From the NCBI GenBank assembly GCA_963698015.1, contig OY969109.1, positions 2,604,001-2,668,000 on the forward strand: DNA of 64,000 nt, given 5' to 3'. This DNA comes from VAXT01 sp963698015 (lineage in GTDB: Bacteria > Actinomycetota > Thermoleophilia > Gaiellales > Gaiellaceae). The notes under the pieces were generated by a model. That model did no database searches and was not told the origin of the DNA. It saw only the letters and a list, made by a program, of their open reading frames with translations. Positions 17,954-25,573 of this stretch are shown here, in pieces; position 1 is the stretch's first letter, and each line of letters opens with the position of its first letter. The translations under genes and the position numbers were made by a program.

Positions 17954-17980
17954 CAAAAGGCGCCGCTCAGCCGGCGGCGC
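17954..17980 (-). terminator. Intrinsic terminator of the sigma-factor operon
   Basis: On the minus strand GCGCCGC and GCGGCGC form a 7-bp stem with a 7-nt loop, followed by CTTTT. The hairpin overlaps the last codons of the sigma gene and separates it from alaS. Confidence 0.65.
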
Positions 17981-18746
17981 GCCTCCTCGGTGCCGGCTCC
18001 TCGCCACCCTCGTCACCGATCTCCTCCCGGATCCGCTCGAGGGCGCGGCGGATCAACCGTGACACGTGCATCTGCGAGATCCCGACCTGCTGCGCGATCT
18101 GCGACTGGGTCAACCCCTTGAAGAAGCGCAGGTGGAGGATCAGCCGCTCGCGCTCGTCCAGCACCTGGAATCCCGGCGCCAGCATCGCGCGATCCTCCGA
18201 CACCTCGTATCGCGGCTCCTCGGCCCCGAGCGAATCCAGCGGGTCGAGCTCGCCCTCGTCGTCCTGCCCGCCTCCGGTCGACAGGGAGACCGAGCTGTAC
18301 GCGCGCCCGCTCTCGAGCGCCTCGACCACGAGCTCCTCTTCGACGCCGGCCACCTTGGCGAGCTCAGGGATCGTCGGTGAGCGCCCGAGCTCGACCGTCT
18401 GCTCCTCGATCAGCTTCGAGAGCTGGACGTTCAGCTCCTGGAGCCCGCGCGGCACGCGCACGGACCAGCCCTTGTCGCGGAAGTGCCGCTTGATCTCGCC
18501 GATGATGTTCGGCGTCGCATACGTCGTCAGCTCGACACCGCGGTCGACGTCGAAGCGGTCGATCGCCTTGATCAGACCGATCGCCCCGATTTGGACGAGA
18601 TCGTCGAGCTGCTCACCCCGATACGAGTAGCGCCGGGCCAGCGACCTGACGAGCGGCATGTACTGCTCGATCAGCTGATCGCGGGCTGCGAGGTCGCCTT
18701 CCTCGTGGTAGCGGCGCAGCAGCGCTCGGTCGTCGACGTCGGTCAC
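17967..18746 (-). CDS. SigB/SigF-type RNA polymerase sigma factor
   Basis: 259-residue group 3 sigma-70 factor. Region 2 (LVRSLARRYSYRGEQLDDLVQIGAIGLIKAIDRFD, ELTTYATPNIIGEIKRHFRD) binds core enzyme and the -10 element; GWSVRVPRGLQE marks the region 2/3 junction typical of SigB/SigF; region 4 near the C-terminus has the HTH LTQSQIAQQVGISQMHVSRLIRRAL. Such factors usually govern general stress or development and are held by an RsbW-type anti-sigma. The gene starts with a GTG overlapping the stop of an RsbW-like gene, in agreement. An Arg/Pro/Ala-rich tail follows region 4. Confidence 0.93.
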   Translation of the reverse strand: MTDVDDRALLRRYHEEGDLAARDQLIEQYMPLVRSLARRYSYRGEQLDDLVQIGAIGLIKAIDRFDVDRGVELTTYATPNIIGEIKRHFRDKGWSVRVPRGLQELNVQLSKLIEEQTVELGRSPTIPELAKVAGVEEELVVEALESGRAYSSVSLSTGGGQDDEGELDPLDSLGAEEPRYEVSEDRAMLAPGFQVLDERERLILHLRFFKGLTQSQIAQQVGISQMHVSRLIRRALERIREEIGDEGGEEPAPRRRAAG

Positions 18747-19120
18747 GCCTCCGTCCTCCCCGCCGCCTTCGTCAGCTTCAACCAGTCGCCGCCGTCCTCC
18801 GTCTCGAGCTCGATGTGATCGACGAGCGCGTCGAGGACGCGACGCAGGCCGACGTCATCTCCTCCGTCCGCGGCGAGCTCGGCGCGGACGCCGTCGCTCA
18901 TCGGCCCGACGAGCGCTTCGATCTCGCCGTCCTTCACTCGGAGCGTGACCGCCACCGGATCGGCCCGGACCCGGTCGAGGACGGCCTCGAGCGCCAGCTG
19001 GAGATCCTCGAGATGCTCGATTGTCAGGTTGAGCCGGATGCCGAGGCCGCCCAGCACGAGATGGGCGACGCTGTACAGCGCGCGGTCGCGCGGGATGGTG
19101 AGCGTGATCTCGTCGGTCAT
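18743..19120 (-). CDS. RsbW-like anti-sigma factor with degenerate ATP-binding motifs
   Basis: 125 residues with the GHKL/HATPase_c layout of RsbW proteins: LTIPRDRALYSVAHLVLGGLGIRL is the typical opening, followed by the N-box helix LEDLQLALEAVLDR and a C-terminal GLRRVLDALVDHIELE helix. The N-box lacks the Mg-binding Asn (EAVLDR where EAxxNA is usual), and no D.G.G box follows (LVGPMSDG only). It may bind the adjacent sigma factor without working as an ATP-dependent kinase. ATG 19120 begins the conserved segment. 46 bp after mnmA; GTGA overlap with the sigma gene. No anti-anti-sigma (STAS) gene is in the window. Confidence 0.78.
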   Translation of the reverse strand: MTDEITLTIPRDRALYSVAHLVLGGLGIRLNLTIEHLEDLQLALEAVLDRVRADPVAVTLRVKDGEIEALVGPMSDGVRAELAADGGDDVGLRRVLDALVDHIELETEDGGDWLKLTKAAGRTEA

Positions 19121-19166
19121 CGCAATGTCTCGTCGGCAACGGTCGGGCAGGCGCTTGGGATGCGGC

Positions 19167-20423
19167 TCAGGCCGAGCACTCTGTGATCTTCCCCGCACCG
19201 ATCACGACGTCACCTTCGTAGAGAACGGCCGTCTGGCCCGCGGCGACGCCGAAGGCGGGCTCGTCGAGCCGGAGGCGGAACCCGTCGTCGGTCGCCTCGA
19301 CGTCGGCCGCAACGGCCGGAGACCGGTAGCGCAGCTTCGCGTCGCCTCGCGTGACCGATGCGAAGAGGCGCCCGGAAGCGCTCACCTCGCGCCGGGCAAG
19401 CGAGGCCCGAGGACCGACCACGACGGTGTTCGTTTCCGGATCGCTCCCGAGCGCGTAGGCCGGCTGTCCGGTCGATACGCCGAGCCCCCGTCGCTGGCCT
19501 GCCGTGAAGCGCCAGAAGCCCTGATGCGTTCCGACCGTCGCTCCCCTCTCGTCGACGACACGGCCCTCGCGGCTGTTCAGACCGTGCCGCTCGAGGAAGT
19601 GGCGGTAGTCCCCGCCGCCGAGGAAGCACGCCTCCTGGCTCTCGGCGCGGCGCGCCACGGCCAACCCGGCGCGCTCGGCCTCGGCGCGCGTCTCCTCCTT
19701 CGTCTGCTCGCCGAGCGGAAACCAGATCCGCTCGAGGTGACGCGGGTCGAGCCGCGCAAGCATGTACGACTGGTCCTTCTGCGGGTCGACGGCGCGGGCC
19801 AGCAGCGAGCGACCTCGGTGCTCGACGATCCGTGCGTAGTGACCGGTCGCCAGCCGTGCCGCACCTGCACGGCGCGCGAACGCAAGCAGCTGCGCGAACC
19901 GAAAGCTCCCGTTGCAGCGCGTGCACGGATTGGGCGTCTCCCCACGGGCGTAGGCGTCGACGAACGGCTGCACGATCGCGGCGCGGAACGCTTCGCGGGC
20001 GTCGAGCGTCACGTGCGGGAGGCCGAGCCGGTGACATGTCTCGCGCGCGGCGATCACGGCCTCCGGCGAGCAGCAGGCACGCTCCGACGCGGGCGCCTCG
20101 GGGTCGATCCAGAGCCGGAGTGTGACCCCGATCGCCGCGGGGCCTGCCCGCAGCAGAGCCACGGCGCTGTCCACGCCGCCGCTCATCGCGACGGCGATCC
20201 GCTCGGGATCTGCGGCGGCCGCGAAGACCGGGCCGATCGCGTTCGCGAGGGCGTCGACGGAGAGTCGCTCGCCGGGGACGGCGGCAGCTTCGAGCAACGT
20301 CAGCCCGACGAGTGAAGCGTCGAGCCCGTCGGCGTCCGCGTGCACGATCCGGTCCCCGTCGAGGACGAGGCGCACGCACGCCCAGTCGCCGCCGCGAGTC
20401 GCGTCTCCGGCCACCTCGATCAT
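19167..20423 (-). CDS. mnmA: tRNA-specific 2-thiouridylase MnmA with an extra N-terminal domain
   Basis: Thiolates U34 of tRNA-Lys/Glu/Gln. The PP-loop ATP motif AMSGGVDSAVA begins near residue 79. The two catalytic cysteines are in ETPNPCTRCNGSFRF and AESQEACFLGGGDY, and DQSYMLARLDPRHL, TAGQRRGLGV and the C-terminal beta barrel are present. About 75 residues precede the PP-loop, where most MnmA proteins start within 10. That extension (ACVRLVLDGDRIVHADADGL, then VGLTLLEAAAVPG) loosely resembles the IscU/NifU scaffold fold with only one Cys; this is inference. ATG 20423 is 7 nt after TAGCCT, which supports the long start. Confidence 0.92.
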   Translation of the reverse strand: MIEVAGDATRGGDWACVRLVLDGDRIVHADADGLDASLVGLTLLEAAAVPGERLSVDALANAIGPVFAAAADPERIAVAMSGGVDSAVALLRAGPAAIGVTLRLWIDPEAPASERACCSPEAVIAARETCHRLGLPHVTLDAREAFRAAIVQPFVDAYARGETPNPCTRCNGSFRFAQLLAFARRAGAARLATGHYARIVEHRGRSLLARAVDPQKDQSYMLARLDPRHLERIWFPLGEQTKEETRAEAERAGLAVARRAESQEACFLGGGDYRHFLERHGLNSREGRVVDERGATVGTHQGFWRFTAGQRRGLGVSTGQPAYALGSDPETNTVVVGPRASLARREVSASGRLFASVTRGDAKLRYRSPAVAADVEATDDGFRLRLDEPAFGVAAGQTAVLYEGDVVIGAGKITECSA

Positions 20424-20436
20424 CGAAGTCAGGCTA
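20424..20436 (-). promoter_or_regulatory. -10 hexamer TAGCCT for leaderless mnmA
   Basis: TAGCCT at 20436-20431, then GACTTCG, then the mnmA ATG. It supports the N-terminally extended reading of MnmA. Confidence 0.55.
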
Positions 20437-20442
20437 GCCGAG

Positions 20443-20575
20443 CAGGGTCGTGCCCCACCCTGCCGATGTTGCCCCGCCGCGTTGCGAACCTGGACGAGCC
20501 AGGTGGGTGCCCTACCTCCTAGGCCGGAGGCCTAGCAGGACTCGGGCTCCCTATGCAGTGATGTTGGTTCAACAT
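20443..20575. other. Structured intergenic region with four perfect hairpins, possible ncRNA or leader
   Basis: Four perfect stems lie in 133 bp: CAGGGT/ACCCTG (20443-20462), ACCTGG/CCAGGT (20488-20504), CTAGGCC/GGCCTAG (20519-20535) and ATGTTG/CAACAT (20561-20575). The wider gap 20424-20623 has no convincing reading frame. It could be a small RNA, a processed 3' region of the upstream gene or an operator array. It does not match SRP RNA, tmRNA or 6S RNA features that I know. Strand is unknown. Confidence 0.35.
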
Positions 20576-20623
20576 TTGCGACGAGGTCACGCACAGGGTC
20601 GAGCACGTCCTCAACTATACGAA

Positions 20624-21040
20624 CTAGCGCGCGTAGCTCCAGCGAACAGTCACGGGCCGCTCGATGCCGAGGCTCTGCGCGAGCGCAGGCGTCAGCCCGA
20701 AGCGCGTGCCGGCGGGCCCCGGCCCGGTTGCGATCACCTGCGTCAGAACGTCCTCGTCTCCGAAGCCGACGTAGATCTTCGCGCCGCACGGAAGCACCGG
20801 ATCGGCGAGGCCCATCGTCTGCCGGCCGAGCTCGACGCCACAGGCCGTGGTCGTGCCCTCGAGGTCGGCCCTCAGAGGCGCGGCGCGCGCCTGGTACCAG
20901 TTACCGACCCGCGCCGGGAGCTTCGGGCCTGACGGCGAGTCCCGGAAGCGCGAAGCGACTGCGAGCCCGACCAGAGCCGCGAGCAGCAACACGGCTGTGA
21001 CTGCGATCCCCCGTTGTGCACCCGCGGAAGTGAGTTTCAC
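20624..21040 (-). CDS. Secreted RlpA-like double-psi beta-barrel protein
   Basis: 138 residues. N-terminal membrane segment/signal (IAVTAVLLLAALVGLAVAS). The rest follows the RlpA pattern: NWYQARAA opening, TTTACGVELG, QTMGLADPVLPCGAKIYVGF, VIATGPGPAGTRFGLTPALAQSLG. RlpA proteins bind peptidoglycan and some are lytic transglycosylases. Here the residues expected to be catalytic look lost: His after TAA is Asp in GLADP, and the Asp of DRGP is replaced in ATGPG. Two Cys (ACG and PCG) could form a disulfide. Its ATG overlaps the stop of the upstream membrane protein gene. Confidence 0.65.
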   Translation of the reverse strand: MKLTSAGAQRGIAVTAVLLLAALVGLAVASRFRDSPSGPKLPARVGNWYQARAAPLRADLEGTTTACGVELGRQTMGLADPVLPCGAKIYVGFGDEDVLTQVIATGPGPAGTRFGLTPALAQSLGIERPVTVRWSYAR

Positions 21041-21570
21041 GCTTCATTGTCGTCCTCGGCCGGCTCCTCGCGCCGCTCGTACGGGCCGAAGAGGATCCAT
21101 TTGCGCCGTGGCCGACGTTGCAGCGGGTCCAGGCGATACTCGGCGCGCCGCTCCTCCGCGGTTGCGAACGCGGTCGGTCCGGTGGCCTCGGCCGAAGCAG
21201 TCTCTTCGGCGGCGGGAGCCTCGTCCGCTTTCGGCTCCTCCGTCTGGCCTTCGGCGGCAGGAGGCTCGATGACCGTGTCCTCGTCCGGCGGCGGAGCGGG
21301 CGCAGGAGGCGGTGGTGGTGACGGCGGCGGCGGCGCGTCGTCGACGGCCATCTCGCTGACGCCGCCGGCAAACGCGGGCTCAAAGCCGCGCATCAGCGTC
21401 GACTGAGACTGCCGCCACGCGAAGTACTCGATCAGCGAGGCGAGGATCCAGCCGACGAGCATGACGAGGACGATCAGCAAGGGGTCGAGATCGGCGAGCC
21501 CGACGACGACGGCGAGCAGGACGAGGAAACCCGCTTCGAGCACGAATCTCGGCCCAAGTGCCGTCGGCAT
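21037..21570 (-). CDS. Two-TM membrane protein with a Pro/Ala/Glu-rich cytoplasmic tail, unknown function
   Basis: 177 residues. Two hydrophobic helices (about 10-28, FLVLLAVVVGLADL; about 29-48, LIVLVMLVGWILASLIEYF) are followed by a proline-rich low-complexity linker and a basic RRPRRKWILFGPYERRE motif near the C-terminus. I do not recognise a characterised family. It starts 10 bp after the aspS stop and overlaps the RlpA-like gene by 4 nt, so these two probably function together at the envelope. Confidence 0.75.
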   Translation of the reverse strand: MPTALGPRFVLEAGFLVLLAVVVGLADLDPLLIVLVMLVGWILASLIEYFAWRQSQSTLMRGFEPAFAGGVSEMAVDDAPPPPSPPPPPAPAPPPDEDTVIEPPAAEGQTEEPKADEAPAAEETASAEATGPTAFATAEERRAEYRLDPLQRRPRRKWILFGPYERREEPAEDDNEA

Positions 21571-21580
21571 CGTCGGAAGA

Positions 21581-23335
21581 CTAATCCCCGGCGGTCGGCT
21601 TCGTCTCCGGCTTCAGCTGGATGCCCAGCTCGTCGAGCTGCTCCGGCGGGACGTCGCTAGGCCCCCCACTCATAGGATCGACACCGGCCTGGTTCTTCGG
21701 GAATGCGATGACGTCGCGGAGGTTGGGCTCGCCGGCCAGGAGCATCATGGTTCGGTCGATGCCGGGGGCGATTCCTCCGTGCGGTGGAGCCCCCATTGTC
21801 AGGGCGTCGAGAAGGAAGCCGAAGCGCTCACGCTGCTCTTCCGGCGAGATGTCGAGCAGGTCGAAGACGCGTTGCTGGATCTCGGGCCGGTGGATCCGGA
21901 TCGAGCCCGATCCGAGCTCGTTGCCGTTCAGCACGAAGTCGTAGGCCTGCGCAACGGCCCGGCCTGGATCCTTCTCGAGCATAGGCTCCGATTCGGGCGT
22001 TGGGGCGGTGAAGGGGTGATGGTTCGCCTTCCAGCGCTGGTCGTCCTCGTCCCAGTCGAACATCGGGAAGTCGACGACCCAGAGTGGTCGCCAGGTTCCT
22101 TCATCGACTAGGCCAATCGTCTTTCCGAGGCGAAGCCGCACGTTCCCGAGGACACGGGCCACGATCTCGGGACGGGCGGCCCCGAAGAGGACCGTCGTGC
22201 CCGGTTCGCTCCTGAAGACCGCCATCTCCTCTTCCGAAAGGAACTTCGCGATCGGCGAGCGCGGCTCCCCGTCCTCGCCGTACACGATGTACGCCAGGCC
22301 TTTTGCTCCCCACTCCTTCGCGAACTCCTCGAACCGCTCGAGATCCGCGCGCGAGAGTTCCTGCGGAACACGCAGGAACCGCACCGCGGGGGCGTCGGCG
22401 AAAACCTTGAACTCCGAGTCCCGAGTCGCCTCCGTCGCGTCTTCGATCTCGAGGCCGAAGCGGAGATCGGGCTTGTCCGAGCCGTAGCGCAGCATGGCCT
22501 CGGAGTAGGTCATGCGTGGGAACGGCGTCGGCAGCTCCTCGCCGATCGTCTCGCGCCAAACGGCCGAGAAGGTCCGCTCGATGAGCTCGAAGATGAGCTC
22601 CCGGTCGGGGAACGCCATCTCGACGTCGAGCTGGGTCAGCTCCTGAACCCGGTCGGCGCGGACGTCCTCGTCCCGGAAGCAGCGCGCGATCTGGTAGTAG
22701 CGCTCGAATCCGCTGATCACAAGTAGCTGCTTGTAGATCTGCGGCGACTGCGGGAGCGCGAAGAAACGGCCCTTCTGCAGCCTCGTGGGGATGAGGAAGT
22801 CGCGTGCGCCCTCGGGAGTCGGATTCGCCATGATCGGGGTCTCGATATCGACGAAGCCGGCGGCCTCCATCTCGCGGCGGATAATCGCAACGGCCTTTGC
22901 GCGCAGGCGGATGTTGCGCTGGAGCTTGTCGCGCCTCAGGTCGAGCCAGCGGTAGCGGATGCGCAGCGTCTCGTCGACGCCTTCCTCGTCGAGCTGGAAC
23001 GGGAGCGGCGGGCTCGTCGAGAGGATCTCCAGGTCGTCGACCTGCAGCTCGACCGCGCCGGTCGGGATGTTCGGGTTCACGTTCTCGGGTGCGCGGGCGG
23101 CCACTTCGCCGGTCGCGCGGAGGACGAACTCGTTGCGGATGTCGTGGGCGGCTTTGGCCGCCTCGGGCGAGCGCTCCGGGTTGAGGACGAGCTGGCCGAT
23201 GCCCGTCGAGTCGCGCAGGTCGACGAAGATGAGCCCGCCGTGGTCGCGGCGGCGCGCCACCCACCCCGAGAGCGTGCGCCGTTCCCCGACGAGGTCACGA
23301 CTGAGCTCGCCCGCGCCGAGGTCGCGCCAGCTCAC
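21581..23335 (-). CDS. aspS: Aspartyl-tRNA synthetase, probably non-discriminating
   Basis: 584 residues, bacterial type with a GAD insertion domain. N-terminal anticodon-binding domain GWVARRRDHGGLIFVDLRD, class II motif 2 (QIARCFRDEDVRADRVQEL) and motif 3 (GIAPGIDRTMMLLAGE) are clear. In the RRRDHGG segment the residue that is Leu in tRNA-Asp-specific enzymes is His, as in non-discriminating AspRS that also charge tRNA-Asn. This implies a GatCAB amidotransferase elsewhere. GTG 23335 overlaps the hisS stop as GTGA; sequence further upstream in this frame is hisS shadow. Confidence 0.95.
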   Translation of the reverse strand: MSWRDLGAGELSRDLVGERRTLSGWVARRRDHGGLIFVDLRDSTGIGQLVLNPERSPEAAKAAHDIRNEFVLRATGEVAARAPENVNPNIPTGAVELQVDDLEILSTSPPLPFQLDEEGVDETLRIRYRWLDLRRDKLQRNIRLRAKAVAIIRREMEAAGFVDIETPIMANPTPEGARDFLIPTRLQKGRFFALPQSPQIYKQLLVISGFERYYQIARCFRDEDVRADRVQELTQLDVEMAFPDRELIFELIERTFSAVWRETIGEELPTPFPRMTYSEAMLRYGSDKPDLRFGLEIEDATEATRDSEFKVFADAPAVRFLRVPQELSRADLERFEEFAKEWGAKGLAYIVYGEDGEPRSPIAKFLSEEEMAVFRSEPGTTVLFGAARPEIVARVLGNVRLRLGKTIGLVDEGTWRPLWVVDFPMFDWDEDDQRWKANHHPFTAPTPESEPMLEKDPGRAVAQAYDFVLNGNELGSGSIRIHRPEIQQRVFDLLDISPEEQRERFGFLLDALTMGAPPHGGIAPGIDRTMMLLAGEPNLRDVIAFPKNQAGVDPMSGGPSDVPPEQLDELGIQLKPETKPTAGD

Positions 23336-24570
23336 AGCGAGTCCACCGCCTCTGCGAGCGACGAGAACTCGACGTCCTGCTCCTGCGGGCGGCGCAGCGT
23401 CGCGCCGTCCGAGCGCACGATCACCGTCGCGTTCGCGCCTACGCGTCCAGCCTGCGTGAGCTGGCCCTTGAGCGACCGGCCCGCGTAATCCGTCTCGGCC
23501 GCGCGTCCGGCACGGCGGAGCTCGGCCATCGACGCGAGCACGCTCGGCCGCGCAGCGTCGTCCTCGACCGCGAAGAACACGTCGACCTCCGGCTGGGCAG
23601 GCTCGGCTCCCTGCTCGGCGAGCGACAGGACGAGCCGCTCGATGCCGCTCGCGATCCCGACGGCAGGCGTCGGTGGCCCGCCGATCTCCTCGATCAGGTA
23701 GTCGTAACGCCCGCCGCCCGCGAGTGACAGCGCCGCGCCGAGGGCTGTCGCCATGAACTCGAACGTCGTGCGGGTGTAGTAGTCGAGCCCGCGGACGAGC
23801 GTCGGCACGAGCCGGTACGCGACTCCGCACGCGTCGAGGTAGCCGAGCACGGCGTCGAAGTGGGCCTGGCACTCGGCGCAGAGCGATTCGCCGATCTTCG
23901 GCGCTCCGGCGAGCGCCTGCTGGACCGCTTCGGGCTTCTGCGCCAGGTTGTCGAAGACGCGCAGCGGGCTCGTCTTCCGCTTCGCCAGCGTGTCCTCATC
24001 GAGCTCGTCGGCGTGCTCCTCGAGCCATGCGTTCAGCTGCCCGAGGTACGCGGGCCGGCAGTTCCGGTCGCCGATCGAGTTCAGCTCGAGCCACCAACCG
24101 TCGATCCCGAGCCTGCGCAGCAGCTCCGCGTAGAGCTGGATCACATCCGCGTCGAGCGCGGGATCGTCGGAGCCAATCGCTTCGACGTTGAGCTGCCAGA
24201 ACTCCCGGAACTTTCCGCGCTGCGGCGCCGCGTAGCGGTACATCGGCCCGATCAGGAACGTCTTCACCGGCTGCGGCTCGCGGTGGAGACCGTGCTCGAC
24301 GTACGCGCGCGCGACCGAGGCCGTTCCCTCGGGACGGAGCGTCAGCGAGCGGTCGCCGCGGTCGGTGAACGTGTACATCTCCTTCTGGACGACGTCGGAG
24401 CCCGCGCCGGAGGTGCGCGTGAAGAGCTCGGTGTCCTCGAAGAGCGGCGTCGTGATCCGCCGGTAGCCGTACGCCGCGCAGACGTACTCGGTCTCGCGGA
24501 TCACGCGCTCCCAGAGCGGCTGTTGCGCAGGCAAGACGTCCTGTGTGCCTCTCGGCGCCTCGAACTTCAC
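23332..24570 (-). CDS. hisS: Histidyl-tRNA synthetase
   Basis: 412 residues. APRGTQDVLP start, class II motif 2 TLRPEGTASVARAYVEHGL followed by RYAAPQRGKFREFWQLNVE, histidine A loop LVRGLDYYTRTTFEF, and C-terminal anticodon-binding domain ending RSDGATLRRPQEQDVEF. All expected elements are present. GTG start overlapping the MBL gene stop as GTGA. The hisS-aspS pairing is typical of bacteria. Confidence 0.96.
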   Translation of the reverse strand: MKFEAPRGTQDVLPAQQPLWERVIRETEYVCAAYGYRRITTPLFEDTELFTRTSGAGSDVVQKEMYTFTDRGDRSLTLRPEGTASVARAYVEHGLHREPQPVKTFLIGPMYRYAAPQRGKFREFWQLNVEAIGSDDPALDADVIQLYAELLRRLGIDGWWLELNSIGDRNCRPAYLGQLNAWLEEHADELDEDTLAKRKTSPLRVFDNLAQKPEAVQQALAGAPKIGESLCAECQAHFDAVLGYLDACGVAYRLVPTLVRGLDYYTRTTFEFMATALGAALSLAGGGRYDYLIEEIGGPPTPAVGIASGIERLVLSLAEQGAEPAQPEVDVFFAVEDDAARPSVLASMAELRRAGRAAETDYAGRSLKGQLTQAGRVGANATVIVRSDGATLRRPQEQDVEFSSLAEAVDSL

Positions 24571-25178
24571 GAGACGCGGAGCTCGTCCAGGAACGGGTTG
24601 CGTTCGAGCTCGTCACCGAGGGTCGTCTCGGCGCCGTGGCCGGAATAGACGATCGTCTCGGGCGGGAAGCGCTCGACCAGGCCGCGAATCGACTCGACGA
24701 GCGTGTCCCAGTCGCCGTACGGGATGTCGGTCCGCCCGACCGAGCCGGCGAAGAGCACGTCGCCGGAGAAGAGCGCGCCGTGCGCGTAGTACGCCACGTG
24801 GCCCGGCGAGTGCCCCGGGACGTTGAGCGTTTCGAAGGAGATCCCCGCGAGCTCGAGCGTCTCGCCGCCGTCGAGCAGGACGTCCGCGTTGTACGGCTGG
24901 AGCGGGATCTCCGGAAACCAGTTTTCCGGCTGTGCGAGGACCGGCGCCTCCAGGCGGGGCATGTACACCTTCGCGCCGGTGCGGGCGGCGTAGGTCGCGA
25001 CCCCGCCGAGGTGATCCCAGTGCGAGTGCGTGATCAGGATTCCCGCGCAGAGCTCGGGCAGCTCGGGGGTGTCCGCTCCGGGATCGACGACGACCGCCTC
25101 CGCGGAGGCATCCCGACGGACGACGTAGCAGTTCGTCCCGACCGGGCCCAGCTCGTGCCTTTCCACCAGGAGGCTCAC
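24567..25178 (-). CDS. MBL-fold metallo-hydrolase (glyoxalase II-like)
   Basis: 203 residues. Metal-binding THSHWDHLGG (HxHxDH), then VPGHSPGHVAYY, the metal-bridging Asp in ALFSGDVLFAGSVGRTD, and VYSGHGAETTLGDE. These follow the hydroxyacylglutathione hydrolase-like branch; substrate is not determined. The preceding-hisS position is common in Gram-positive and actinobacterial genomes. GTG 25178 lies 7 nt after TAGACT, so its transcript is probably leaderless and drives the hisS-aspS operon. Confidence 0.85.
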   Translation of the reverse strand: MSLLVERHELGPVGTNCYVVRRDASAEAVVVDPGADTPELPELCAGILITHSHWDHLGGVATYAARTGAKVYMPRLEAPVLAQPENWFPEIPLQPYNADVLLDGGETLELAGISFETLNVPGHSPGHVAYYAHGALFSGDVLFAGSVGRTDIPYGDWDTLVESIRGLVERFPPETIVYSGHGAETTLGDELERNPFLDELRVS

Positions 25179-25234
25179 GACGGCGAGTCTAACCGTGGCT
25201 CCAACCCGGTCCGGAGGCCGGATAGGATCGTCTC
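25179..25234. promoter_or_regulatory. Divergent leaderless promoters of MBL hydrolase and cupin genes
   Basis: Minus strand: TAGACT (25191-25186) then 7 nt to GTG 25178. Plus strand: TAGGAT (25223-25228) then 6 nt to GTG 25235. The two -10 hexamers are 31 bp apart and do not overlap. Confidence 0.55.
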
Positions 25235-25573
25235 GTGCGCAGCTGGCGACTGTCGGAGATCGAGACGCCGGACGGAAGTCGATCGCCCGTCGTCCTGCAT
25301 TCCTCCGACGAGGGCCGCGCCGTCCTGATCGGGCTGCTGCCTGGACAGAAGCTCGGAGATCACCAGGTCAAGGAGCACGCGTTCCTCGTCGTCGTCGACG
25401 GCACCGTGCAGATCGAGTCGGCCGGCGAGACGCTGGATGCGCAGGCCGGCACGATGGTCGCGTTCGATCCCGACGAGCGGCGCATCGTGGCGAGCGACTC
25501 CGGGGCGAAGATCCTGTTGATGCTGTCGCCGTGGCCCGGCGAGGGCCACTACCGCGGCGATCCCGTGCTCTAG
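25235..25573 (+). CDS. Small cupin-domain protein
   Basis: 112 residues forming a single cupin barrel: VLIGLLPGQKLGDHQVKEHAFLVVVDGTVQIESAGE resembles cupin motif 1 and GTMVAFDPDERRIVASDSGAKILLMLSP motif 2. The usual His/Glu metal set is only partly kept (DHQ...EH). Enzyme or ligand role unknown. GTG start follows a TAGGAT hexamer by 6 nt. The 3' end overlaps the convergent gene at 25570 by 4 nt. Confidence 0.75.
   Translation: MRSWRLSEIETPDGSRSPVVLHSSDEGRAVLIGLLPGQKLGDHQVKEHAFLVVVDGTVQIESAGETLDAQAGTMVAFDPDERRIVASDSGAKILLMLSPWPGEGHYRGDPVL

Noticed and set aside
16189..18630. Plus-strand open frame of 813 codons opposite alaS and the sigma gene
   Set aside because: Antisense of two confidently identified genes; low-complexity translation and no promoter.
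20443..20575. SRP RNA, 6S RNA or tmRNA
   Set aside because: No SRP GGAA tetraloop domain, no long rod with central bubble, and no tRNA-like ends.
20532..20623. Reading frame giving VRDLVANVEPTSLHREPESC downstream of the RlpA-like gene
   Set aside because: Out of frame with that gene and without its own start; the region is better explained by hairpins.
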